Shown here in pieces: positions 8,844-16,786 of a stretch of DNA of 64,000 nt. The notes under the pieces are model-generated. The model had not been told where the DNA came from. It worked only from the letters and a program-made list of their open reading frames with translations, and searched no databases. This DNA is from an uncultured Sphingomonas sp. GTDB taxonomy: Bacteria > Pseudomonadota > Alphaproteobacteria > Sphingomonadales > Sphingomonadaceae. The stretch's first letter is position 1. Every line of letters starts with the position of its first letter. A program made the position numbers and the translations under genes. The stretch is from contig CAJYLQ010000017.1 of NCBI GenBank assembly GCA_913775975.1, positions 52,195 to 116,194 on the forward strand, written 5' to 3'.

Positions 8844-10145
8844 ATGGCACCCCTTCCCCCCTTCCCCTGGATCGACGTCGCGATCATCCTCGCGCTGACG
8901 GCGATGAACGGCGTCTTCGCAATGAGCGAACTGGCCGTCGTCTCCGCGCGCAAGGCGCGGCTGGAGGCGATGGCCCGCGCCGGCCGGGGCGGCGCGCGCG
9001 CCGCGCTGGAACTGGCGTCCGATCCCGGCAAGTTCCTGTCGGCAGTGCAGATCGGCATCACGCTGATCGGCATCCTGACCGGCGCCTATTCGGGCGCGAG
9101 CCTGGGCGGCCCCACCGGCGCGCGGCTGGCGCGGCTGGGCCTGCCGGCGGAAACGGCGGAAACGCTGGGCTTCGCGCTGGTGATCGGGCTGACCACCTAT
9201 GCCTCGCTGATCGTCGGCGAACTGGTGCCCAAGCAGTTCGCGCTCCGCTCGCCGGAGGCGGTTGCGTCGTTCGTCGCGCGGCCGATGCGCTGGCTGGCGC
9301 GCCTGACGAAGCCGCTAGTCTGGCTGCTCGATTCGTCCAGCGCGCTGATCTTTCGCCTGCTGCGCCTCGACCGCAGCGGCGAGGAGCAGGTGACGGCGGA
9401 AGAATTGCAGCTGATCGTCGCCGAAGCCTCCAAATCGGGGGTGATCGAGGAGCATGAGCGCTCGATCATCTCGGGCATCGTCCGCCTCGCCGACCGGCCG
9501 GTGCGCGAGGTAATGACGCCGCGTACGGAGATCGATTGGATCGACTGCCGCGCCGACCCCGCCGATATCCGCGCGACGCTGGCGGCGACGCAGCATACGC
9601 GGCTGCCGGTCGGCGACGGCTCGATCGACAGCGTACTGGGCGTGGTGCAGGCGCGCGATATCGCCGCCGCGCTGCTGCGTGGCGAGGCGCTGCACCTGCC
9701 CTCGCTGATGCGCAAGGCGCCGGTTGTGATCGACCGGATCGACGCGCCCGACGCCTTTCTGGCGCTGCGCGGGGCGGAGGTGCCGATGGCGCTGATCCAC
9801 GACGAGTACGGCCATTTCGAAGGGATCGTGACGCCCGCCGACCTGTTGGCGGCGATCGGCGGCGCCTTCGGCTCCGACGCGGACCCGCGCGAGGCGCCCG
9901 ACGTCGTCGTTCGCGACGACGGGTCGCTGCTGGTCGCGGGCACCATGCCCGCCGATGCGCTGGCGGAACGGCTGGGCATCGGCCTGCCCGAGGATCGTGA
10001 CTATGCGACGGTCGCCGGCCTCGCGCTGGCGGCGCTGCGCCGCCTGCCCGACGAGGGCGAAAGCTTCATCGAACAGGGCTGGAAGTTCGAGATCGTTGAC
10101 CTGGACGGCCGCCGCATCGACAAGCTGCTCGTCAGCGTCGTCTGA
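8844..10145 (+). CDS. CNNM/CorC (HlyC) family membrane protein with CBS domains
   Basis: A 433-residue hemolysin-like protein. It carries an N-terminal CNNM (DUF21) membrane domain with about four helices (MNGVFAMSELAVVSARKARLE; SLIVGELVPKQFAL) and the family hinge IIEEHERSIISGIVRLADRPV-like region with REVMTPR. Paired CBS motifs (LPVGDGSIDSVLGVVQARDI; MALIHDEYGHFEGIVTPADL) follow, then a C-terminal CorC_HlyC domain. The family is linked to Mg/Co efflux or membrane integrity rather than true hemolysis. The ATG at 8844 is preferred over a TTG at 8832; ACAGG precedes it. Confidence 0.85.
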   Translation: MAPLPPFPWIDVAIILALTAMNGVFAMSELAVVSARKARLEAMARAGRGGARAALELASDPGKFLSAVQIGITLIGILTGAYSGASLGGPTGARLARLGLPAETAETLGFALVIGLTTYASLIVGELVPKQFALRSPEAVASFVARPMRWLARLTKPLVWLLDSSSALIFRLLRLDRSGEEQVTAEELQLIVAEASKSGVIEEHERSIISGIVRLADRPVREVMTPRTEIDWIDCRADPADIRATLAATQHTRLPVGDGSIDSVLGVVQARDIAAALLRGEALHLPSLMRKAPVVIDRIDAPDAFLALRGAEVPMALIHDEYGHFEGIVTPADLLAAIGGAFGSDADPREAPDVVVRDDGSLLVAGTMPADALAERLGIGLPEDRDYATVAGLALAALRRLPDEGESFIEQGWKFEIVDLDGRRIDKLLVSVV

Positions 10146-10153
10146 CCGCCCGG

Positions 10154-10187
10154 GCGAACGGGCCGCCACATGGCGCGACCCGTTCGC
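10154..10187. terminator. Inverted repeat between convergent CorC and phosphotransferase genes
   Basis: GCGAACGGG at 10154-10162 pairs exactly with CCCGTTCGC at 10179-10187 around a 16-nt loop. It lies between two convergent stop codons and could end transcription from both sides, although there is no T tract. Confidence 0.45.
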
Positions 10188-10191
10188 CGGA

Positions 10192-10998
10192 TCAGAACAT
10201 CTCGTCCAGCAGCAGGTGAAAGGTGCGCTTCGGCTCGTCCACCATCACCCCATAGGCGGCCAGGAATTGCGCCTGCAGGGCCGGGTCGAATTCGCCGAGG
10301 CAGCTCCACATGATCGCCAGATCCTGCCAGCGATCAGCGACCCCGGCTCGCCCGACATCGATCAGCCCGGTGACGACGCCGTCCACGACCAGCATGTTGT
10401 CGAGCGAATAGTCGCCATGCGTCACCACCGGATCGGGCGCCAGCGGCAGCAGCGCCTGCATCGCCTGCCACACCTGCTGCGCCGTCCAGCCGGCGCGGGC
10501 CTCGTCGAAATCCTCCTCCTCGACCAGCCCCGCGTCGATCCGCGCGCGCGCCGCTGCCAGCCGCAGGCGATGATCCGCGTCGAACGGGCAGGTCGCGACG
10601 GGGATCGCGTGCAGCCGCCTGAGCGCGACCGCCAGCGCCTCGACCACGGCCCCGTGCTGGTCGGGGTCTTCCGTCAGCACCTGCCAGGCGGTGCGCCCCG
10701 GCAGCGCGGTCGTGAGCAGCCAGGCCGCGTCCGCCGTCCGCTCGAAATGCCGCACCGCCGGCACCGGGACCTGCCCGGCCAGCCACGCCAGGCGCTGCCT
10801 CTCGTCCGTCACATCATCCGCGACCGCGCCGGTGCCGTTTTTCAGATAGAGGTCCGGCGCCCCCGCCCGGCCGTGCAGGCGATAGACCGCCGCCCCCGCC
10901 TCTCCCACACGGTCGCGGGCCCAGCGATAGCCGGCGACCGCCTCCGCCAGCCCGGCCGGCACCGCGACGGGATCGCAGGGCTCCTCGCGTTCGTCCAT
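10192..10998 (-). CDS. APH(3')-like aminoglycoside phosphotransferase family protein
   Basis: A 268-residue kinase-fold protein with APH(3') landmarks: a lysine in YLKNG (Lys53), the catalytic loop THGDYSLDN (His194, Asp196, Asn201), the metal Asp in LIDVGRAG (Asp214), and ADRWQDLA. Known relatives phosphorylate kanamycin-type aminoglycosides, but many chromosomal copies have no tested activity. AGGGGG sits directly against an upstream in-frame ATG (11004) and 6 nt before the ATG at 10998, so the latter is the better start. It is convergent with the CorC-like gene. No mobile-element hallmark flanks it. Confidence 0.8.
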   Translation of the reverse strand: MDEREEPCDPVAVPAGLAEAVAGYRWARDRVGEAGAAVYRLHGRAGAPDLYLKNGTGAVADDVTDERQRLAWLAGQVPVPAVRHFERTADAAWLLTTALPGRTAWQVLTEDPDQHGAVVEALAVALRRLHAIPVATCPFDADHRLRLAAARARIDAGLVEEEDFDEARAGWTAQQVWQAMQALLPLAPDPVVTHGDYSLDNMLVVDGVVTGLIDVGRAGVADRWQDLAIMWSCLGEFDPALQAQFLAAYGVMVDEPKRTFHLLLDEMF

Positions 10999-11157
10999 CG
11001 TCATCCCCCCTGTGTTTCCGCCCGGCCATCGCATATGTTGGCGCGCCGGCGATAGTCGATCGTCCGCCCTGCCGACGCGAGTGCGGGCGGGATCGGTGCC
11101 TGTCGCAGCGCGCCAGCGGGGCCCGCCTGCCGGCGCAGGCCATGGGAGGTGTCGATG

Positions 11158-11370
11158 ATGATACGGAATCTCGATGTACGGCCCCGCCGTTGGACCCGCG
11201 ATGGGGCGCTGGCGCTTCGCGAGCGGGCGATGCGGCAAGCGCGTTCGGGCTGGAAGCGGCCACGCCCTGCCGGCGACGCGGCCGAGCCTTTGCCGGTCCC
11301 GCAAGGGCCCGGCCCCCTGCCCTTGTCCGGCGCCGCCGCGCTGGAATTGCCCATTCCGGAAGGCGACTGA
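11158..11370 (+). CDS. Small hypothetical protein, basic and Pro-rich
   Basis: A 70-residue ORF preceded by a near-perfect ribosome site GGAGGT (11145-11150), 7 nt before the ATG at 11158; the ATG at 11155 and a GTG at 11149 are also in frame. The N-half is basic (MIRNLDVRPRRWTRDGALAL), the C-half rich in Pro, Gly and Ala. I do not recognise the family. The strong ribosome site and G/C-biased third positions support coding. It is divergent from the phosphotransferase gene and convergent with the helix-hairpin-helix gene. Confidence 0.45.
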   Translation: MIRNLDVRPRRWTRDGALALRERAMRQARSGWKRPRPAGDAAEPLPVPQGPGPLPLSGAAALELPIPEGD

Positions 11371-11478
11371 CGCGCCAGGCCGCGAGGATTCGGCCGATTG
11401 ATTTTTTCCGCCGCGACGTAGGGTTCTGCGAACGTCGGGCATCCCCGCGCCGCGCGGCGCAAGGATCGGCGTAGGCGC

Positions 11479-12195
11479 TTAAAGCCGCCCGAACACCGCC
11501 TCGAAGCCGGCGCGGTCGCCGGCGGCGAGGAATCGGGACTGTTCGATCCAGCGGTCGCGTGCCATCCGCCCGGTGAAGGGGCCGAGCTGCGCGTCGAGCG
11601 CGGACGCCTGATCGTCGGTCAGCGCGGCCATCTGCCCGACCGTGGTGATGCCGTGTCCGGCAAGCCGCTCGACCAGCTTCGGGCCCAGCCCCTTCAGCTG
11701 CGCGATCGACCCGTCCGCCGGATGTTCCGCCGGAGGGGCTTGCGCGGGTGCCGGTTGCGCGGGGGCATCGGCGGCGAGGCTGGCCGGGCTGGCGTCCATC
11801 GGCGCGGCCGCCGCGATCGGCTGGTCGGCGAGCGGGGCGGGGTCCGGCGCGGGGGGCGGGGGCGGGACCGCCGCCGTCTCGCTCTCCACGACGGGCGGTT
11901 GAGGCGCGACCGGCGCCGCGGTCCGCTCCACGGCGGCCGGCGCCTCGGGCTCTCCGGGCACCTCTTGCGCCTCGACACGCTCGGATGCCGTCGCCGTGAC
12001 GCCGGCGTCCGCCGCGCGCTCCTCGACCTGGCGGGCAGCGACCTTGCGCTGGTGCTTGCGACGCGAGCCGACCACGATGATCGCGATCGCCGCCAGTGCG
12101 ACGAGCGCCATCAGCACGAAATGAATCGTCGTGATCGCGGCGATGCTGTCGGGCAGCAGGCTCATGCCCGGAAGGGACGCGGAACTGTCGTTCAT
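11479..12195 (-). CDS. Membrane-anchored helix-hairpin-helix domain protein
   Basis: A 238-residue protein in three parts. An N-terminal membrane helix (about 23-44, FVLMALVALAAIAIIVVG) and a basic stretch come first, then a long Ala/Pro/Glu linker (about 50-165), then a C-terminal helix-hairpin-helix domain (LKGLGPKLVERLAGHGITTV, WIEQSRFLAAG). The latter resembles the DNA-binding fold attached to some ribosomal L21 and Nuo proteins in this order. Its role is unknown; it might tether nucleic acid to the membrane. The ATG at 12195 is the only sensible start. Confidence 0.7.
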   Translation of the reverse strand: MNDSSASLPGMSLLPDSIAAITTIHFVLMALVALAAIAIIVVGSRRKHQRKVAARQVEERAADAGVTATASERVEAQEVPGEPEAPAAVERTAAPVAPQPPVVESETAAVPPPPPAPDPAPLADQPIAAAAPMDASPASLAADAPAQPAPAQAPPAEHPADGSIAQLKGLGPKLVERLAGHGITTVGQMAALTDDQASALDAQLGPFTGRMARDRWIEQSRFLAAGDRAGFEAVFGRL

Positions 12196-12234
12196 TCCAT
12201 CACCCTAGAGCGGCTTGGCCGGCGGGGGAAGCGG

Positions 12235-13503
12235 TCAGGCCTGTTCGCGCGCGACCTCGCGCCAGCCGATATCGCGCCGGCAGAACCCGTCCGTGACATC
12301 GAGCGCATCGACCCCGGCATAGGCCGCCGCCTGCGCCGCCGCGACGCTGGGCCCCATCGCCGTCACCGCCAGCACCCGGCCGCCGCTGGCGACCAGCCCG
12401 TCCACCCCTTGGGTGGTGCCTGCCTGGAACACGACCGCGCCCGTCGACTCGGCCGCGTCGATGCCCCGGATCGCGCCGCCCTTGGCCGGCGTACCCGGAT
12501 AGCCCTTTGCCGCGACGACGACGGTCAGCGCCGCGTCGTCCGAAAAGGCCGGTGCCGGCTCGCCCGCCAGCCGCCCCTCGGCCACCGCCAGCATCAGCCG
12601 GACCAGATCGCCCTGGAAGCGGGGCATCAGCACCTGCGTCTCCGGGTCGCCGAAGCGGGCATTGTATTCGATCAGCTTGGGCCCCTGCGGCGTCAGCATC
12701 AGCCCGGCATAGAGCACGCCGACGAAGGGCATCCCCTCCTCGCGCAGCGCCGCGACGGTGGGGCGCACGATCGTGTCGATCGCCTGCGCCTCCAGCGCGG
12801 GGGTCAGCACGCGCGCGGGGCTGTACGCGCCCATGCCGCCGGTGTTGGGGCCGGTATCGCCCTCCCCCACCCGCTTGTGATCCTGCGCGGAGCCGAAGGC
12901 GGCGATGGCGACGCCGTCGGTCAGGACGAACAGGCTGGCCTCCTCACCCGACAGGAATTCCTCGATCACCGCCTCGCCGCCCGGCTCCGCGAACAGCGCG
13001 TCGACCGCCGCCATCGCCTCGTCGCGGGTCATCGCCACGGTCACGCCCTTGCCGGCCGCCAGTCCGTCCGCCTTGATGACGACGGGCAGGCCGAACGTTC
13101 CCTCCAGCGCCGCCACCGCCGCCGCGTGGGTCGTGACGCGGACATAGCCGGCGGTCGGGATGTTCGCGCGCGCGCACAGGTCCTTGGTGAAGCCCTTCGA
13201 CCCCTCCAGCCGCGCCGCCGCCGCCGATGGGCCGAACACCGGCACGCCCGCCGCGCGCAGCGTATCGGCCAGCCCGTCGACCAGCGGCGCTTCCGGCCCG
13301 ATCACGACGAGGCCGATCGCGCGTTCCGCGCAGAAGGCCGCGACCGCGGCATGATCCGTCGCATCCAGCGCGACGAGCTTCGCGACGGCGGCGATGCCGG
13401 GGTTGCCGGGCGCGGCGAAGAGCGTATCGAGGCCGGGCGACTGCGCCAGCTTCCATGCCAAGGCGTGCTCGCGGCCCCCGGAGCCGATCAACAGGACGTT
13501 CAT
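12235..13503 (-). CDS. purD: Phosphoribosylamine--glycine ligase (GAR synthetase)
   Basis: A 422-residue enzyme of purine synthesis that joins phosphoribosylamine and glycine with ATP. It begins [20 protein letters not shown], the PurD hallmark. It then has [14 protein letters not shown], the ATP-grasp segment [23 protein letters not shown] and [16 protein letters not shown]. Length matches the family. The ATG at 13503 has AAGGGA six bases upstream; the longer ORF is out-of-family. Its start codon overlaps that of the divergent xseA, so its promoter must lie within xseA. Confidence 0.95.
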   Translation of the reverse strand: MNVLLIGSGGREHALAWKLAQSPGLDTLFAAPGNPGIAAVAKLVALDATDHAAVAAFCAERAIGLVVIGPEAPLVDGLADTLRAAGVPVFGPSAAAARLEGSKGFTKDLCARANIPTAGYVRVTTHAAAVAALEGTFGLPVVIKADGLAAGKGVTVAMTRDEAMAAVDALFAEPGGEAVIEEFLSGEEASLFVLTDGVAIAAFGSAQDHKRVGEGDTGPNTGGMGAYSPARVLTPALEAQAIDTIVRPTVAALREEGMPFVGVLYAGLMLTPQGPKLIEYNARFGDPETQVLMPRFQGDLVRLMLAVAEGRLAGEPAPAFSDDAALTVVVAAKGYPGTPAKGGAIRGIDAAESTGAVVFQAGTTQGVDGLVASGGRVLAVTAMGPSVAAAQAAAYAGVDALDVTDGFCRRDIGWREVAREQA

Positions 13504-14953
13504 GCCCGATCCCTTTTCTGACGAAGCGCGGCTGGTAGCGGAGGACGTGCCCGGCGACAACGCGCTGGCGCTGTCGGTGGGCGAGCTGTCCGGCCGGCTG
13601 AAGCGGATGGTGGAGGGCGAGTTCGGCCATGTCCGCCTGCGCGGCGAGATTTCGGGCTACAAGCGCGCGACCTCCGGCCATGTCTATCTGGCGCTGAAGG
13701 ACGAGACGGCGGTGATCGACGGGGTGATGTGGAAGGGGTCGGCCAACGCCCTCGCCTTCGCCCCGCGCGACGGGGTCGAAGTGATCGCGACCGGGCGGCT
13801 GACCACCTATCCCGGCCGCTCCAAATACCAGATCGTCATCGAGCGGATGGAGCTGGCCGGTGCGGGTGCGCTGATGGCGCTGCTGGAAAAGCTGAAGGCG
13901 CAGCTGACCGGCGAGGGGCTGTTCGACCCCGCGCGCAAGAAGCCGCTGCCCTATCTGCCGCGCGTGATCGGCGTCGTCACCTCGCCCACCGGCGCGGTGA
14001 TCCGCGATATCCTGCACCGGCTGGAGGATCGCTGCCCGACGCATGTCGTCGTCTGGCCGGTCAAGGTGCAGGGCGAGGGCGCGGCGGCGGAGGTGGCGGC
14101 GGCGATTCGCGGGTTCGATGCGCTGCCCGGAACGCCGGCCGGGCCGGTACCCATGACGTCGGACGCGCACGGCGCGCCGGCCGGGCCGGGGCCCGGAGCG
14201 GGGTCCGTGCCCCGGCCGGACCTCATCATCGTCGCGCGCGGGGGCGGCTCGATCGAGGATCTGTGGGCGTTCAACGAGGAGGTGGTGGTGCGCGCCGTCG
14301 CCGCCTGCTCGATCCCGATCATCTCGGCGGTCGGGCACGAGACGGATACGACGCTATGCGACTACGCCGCCGACCGCCGCGCCCCCACCCCCACCGCCGC
14401 CGCCGAGATCGCGGTGCCGGTGCTGGCGGACCTGCGCCACACCGTCGCCACCCATGCCGCGCGGACGCAGCGCTGCGCCAACCGCTATGTCGAGCGCGGG
14501 CGCGAGCGGCTGACCGCGCTCACACGCCTGCTGCCGCGCCGCGACGCGCTGCTCGGGCCTCAGCGCCAACGCGCGGACGAGGCGGGCGCGCGGCTGGATC
14601 GCGGCCTGTCCGCCCGCGTCACCGGCGCGCGCGGGCATCTGGCCCATGCCGCCGGCGCGCTCCGCCCGGCGGTGCTGGCGCGCCAGCTGGATACGGCGCG
14701 CGGCCGGCTGGACGCGACCTGGCGGCTCGTCCAGTCGCTCAATCCCGACCGGGTGCTGGAGCGCGGCTATGCCCGCGTCACCGCGCGGCCGGGGGGCGAG
14801 ACGCTGTCCGCCGCCGCCGCCGCGCGGGCGGCCGGCGCGGTGACGCTCCACTTCCGCGACGGCATGGTCGATGCCCGGGTGGAACGCGCCCGGGTTGAGC
14901 GGGAGGGCGCACGGACCTATGTCCCCCCTGCCGAACAGCCGACGCTGCTCTGA
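13502..14953 (+). CDS. xseA: Exodeoxyribonuclease VII large subunit
   Basis: A 483-residue XseA. An N-terminal OB domain ([40 protein letters not shown]) is followed by the nuclease core ([56 protein letters not shown]) and a coiled-coil C-terminal region. With XseB it degrades single-stranded DNA. Residues about 209-236, just before the ARGGGS motif, form a Pro/Gly/Ala-rich insertion. AGGA precedes the ATG at 13502. It overlaps the divergent purD start and is followed after 22 bp by the DUF2093 gene. Confidence 0.93.
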   Translation: MPDPFSDEARLVAEDVPGDNALALSVGELSGRLKRMVEGEFGHVRLRGEISGYKRATSGHVYLALKDETAVIDGVMWKGSANALAFAPRDGVEVIATGRLTTYPGRSKYQIVIERMELAGAGALMALLEKLKAQLTGEGLFDPARKKPLPYLPRVIGVVTSPTGAVIRDILHRLEDRCPTHVVVWPVKVQGEGAAAEVAAAIRGFDALPGTPAGPVPMTSDAHGAPAGPGPGAGSVPRPDLIIVARGGGSIEDLWAFNEEVVVRAVAACSIPIISAVGHETDTTLCDYAADRRAPTPTAAAEIAVPVLADLRHTVATHAARTQRCANRYVERGRERLTALTRLLPRRDALLGPQRQRADEAGARLDRGLSARVTGARGHLAHAAGALRPAVLARQLDTARGRLDATWRLVQSLNPDRVLERGYARVTARPGGETLSAAAAARAAGAVTLHFRDGMVDARVERARVEREGARTYVPPAEQPTLL

Positions 14954-14975
14954 TCCCCTTCGCGGAACCCGAACG

Positions 14976-15176
14976 ATGCTGATGTCCAATTCCGACCGCC
15001 CCGCCCGGCTGCACTATATGGCCAATGGCTTCCGCCTGCTGTCGCCGGGCGATCATGTCGTGTGCGCGGTATCGGGTGCGCGCATCCCGCTCGACGAGCT
15101 GCGATACTGGAGCGTCGCGGATCAGGCCGCCTATGCCTCCGCGCGGATCGCCTCAGAGGCGCTCGCGCCGCGATGA
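14976..15176 (+). CDS. DUF2093 domain-containing small protein
   Basis: A 66-residue protein with the DUF2093 pattern: LHYMANGFRLLSPGDHVVCA, then SGARIPLDELRYWSVADQ. It is a short alphaproteobacterial family of unknown function, with one Cys in VVCAVSG. The ATGs at 14976 and 14982 are both possible. It sits 22 bp after xseA, and its TGA overlaps the ATG of the peptidase gene (ATGA), which indicates a coupled operon. Confidence 0.85.
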   Translation: MLMSNSDRPARLHYMANGFRLLSPGDHVVCAVSGARIPLDELRYWSVADQAAYASARIASEALAPR

Positions 15177-16090
15177 ACCAGGCGCGGGCGGCGATGCTGA
15201 TGGCGCTGGCGCTGCCTGCCACCGGCTGCGTCGCCGCCGGTCCGGCCCCGACCCCTCCGGCCGCGCTGCCCCCCGCCATCCCCGACGTGCCCGCCCCGCC
15301 GCTGCCGGTCCTGACCGGAGCCTCGGCCCTGCGGCTGGAGGGACGGCCCGAACAGGGCACCCTGCTCCACGGCCATGTCCGGCCGGGCACGACGCTGACG
15401 CTGGACGACACGCCCGTCACGGTTGCTCCAGACGGCGCCTTCGTCATCGGCTTCGACCGCGATGCGCCCGCGACCGCCACGCTGACCGAACGCTTCGCGG
15501 GCCCGGCCGGCAATCCGCTCGTTGCCGTCACCCGCCTGCCCGTCGCGCCCCGCGCGTGGCGGCTGGAGCAGGTCGACGCCCCCTATCGCGCCGGCCGCAC
15601 CAGCGAGGCGTTCGCGGCGCTGCGCCCCGCCGAACTCGCCCAGATCGCCGCCGCGCGCCGGATGGTGACGGACGCGGCGGGCTGGCGGCAGCGCTTCGTC
15701 TGGCCCGCGCATGGCCGCCAGTCGGGCTGGTTCGGCGCGCAGCGCGTCTATCAGGGAAAGCCCGGCAGCTACCATTCGGGCGCGGACATCGCGGTGCCCA
15801 CCGGCACCCCCGTCCTCGCGCCCGCCGACGGCGTCGTGATCCTCGCCACCCCGGCGCCGTTCACGCTGGAGGGCAATTTGCTCCTCATCGACCATGGCGC
15901 GGGACTGTCGAGCGCGCTGATGCACCTGTCGCGCATCGACGTGCCCGTCGGCGCGCATGTCCGCCAGGGCCAGCCGATCGCCCTGTCCGGCGCCACCGGC
16001 CGCGCGACGGGCCCACACCTCCACTGGGGCGTGACCTGGCGGGGCGCCCGGCTGGACCCGCTGCTAGTGGTGGGCGCGGGGCCGACGTAG
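15173..16090 (+). CDS. M23 (LytM) family peptidase lipoprotein
   Basis: A 305-residue protein with a lipoprotein signal (LALPATGC, Cys19) and a C-terminal M23 domain. The zinc-site motifs are intact: HSGAD (His201, Asp205) and HLHWG (His282, His284). Upstream is an Ig-like or beta-rich region. LytM enzymes cut peptidoglycan cross-links; since the site is intact, a true endopeptidase rather than an EnvC-like activator is likely. The ATG overlaps the DUF2093 stop by 4 bp. Confidence 0.88.
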   Translation: MNQARAAMLMALALPATGCVAAGPAPTPPAALPPAIPDVPAPPLPVLTGASALRLEGRPEQGTLLHGHVRPGTTLTLDDTPVTVAPDGAFVIGFDRDAPATATLTERFAGPAGNPLVAVTRLPVAPRAWRLEQVDAPYRAGRTSEAFAALRPAELAQIAAARRMVTDAAGWRQRFVWPAHGRQSGWFGAQRVYQGKPGSYHSGADIAVPTGTPVLAPADGVVILATPAPFTLEGNLLLIDHGAGLSSALMHLSRIDVPVGAHVRQGQPIALSGATGRATGPHLHWGVTWRGARLDPLLVVGAGPT

Positions 16091-16094
16091 GCGG

Positions 16095-16610
16095 CTACTG
16101 GACTCGTCGGACGCGAACGGCGGACTGACCGGCAATCCGCATCTTGTAGCTCCCCAGCGCCGCGCGCATGACCGTCACGGCATCATCGTGCTTGGGCGAG
16201 CGGCTCAGCGCCACACCATCGATCTGGCGCCAGATCCCGCCGGCCTTGAGAACGACTATCCAGTTACCATCAGGGCCCGGCATCGCGGACTGGATCTGCG
16301 TTTCGATCTGTCTGAACGGCTCGGGTGCCTGACGCGATTGGCCGGGAAAGGCCTTCGCTTCAGCACCTTGGGCATCGGACGCCTTGGGATCAACAACTGC
16401 GATCCGCCCGGAATCTAACGCTGATTTCATAATTGCCGAAGCTGCATCGAAACATCGAAGGCGCTCATCGGGAGCTTTAATCTGACGGCACTGCAACAGC
16501 TTACCGGCCGGATCCACCAAATCCTGGCCATATGCGGCAGCACTATTTACCAAAATCATCGCCGAAACCACAGTGAGATAATAGCCTGGGTATCTGTTTA
16601 TCAACCGCAC
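16095..16610 (-). CDS. Hypothetical secreted protein with a CxxIx(n)RLxCFD motif
   Basis: About 171 residues: a signal peptide (YYLTVVSAMILVNSAAAYGQ), then a pair of cysteines in CRQIKAPDERLRCFD and a C-terminal domain ending RIAGQSAVRVRRVQ. The Cys motif resembles that of VasI/TagV-like and other periplasmic proteins, but I cannot assign a family. The GTG at 16610 is preferred because GGAGA lies about 8 nt upstream; a GTG at 16658 has none. Its codons appear richer in A/T than the left-hand genes. It is convergent with the M23 gene and divergent from the TonB receptor. Confidence 0.6.
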   Translation of the reverse strand: MRLINRYPGYYLTVVSAMILVNSAAAYGQDLVDPAGKLLQCRQIKAPDERLRCFDAASAIMKSALDSGRIAVVDPKASDAQGAEAKAFPGQSRQAPEPFRQIETQIQSAMPGPDGNWIVVLKAGGIWRQIDGVALSRSPKHDDAVTVMRAALGSYKMRIAGQSAVRVRRVQ

Positions 16611-16786
16611 AGTAGTATCTCCATAATACACTGGGATAATGTAGCATTGACGCAACACTGCGGAGTTTTTGCAGTTTTATGTCCAACCTGTCATTGCCTG
16701 TTCGATAAACGATCTCCTAGCAATTGCAGCATGGCGCCATCCAAGGCGTCGCTTTTGATCGGCAAAGGGCCGACAAGGGGGTCTTA

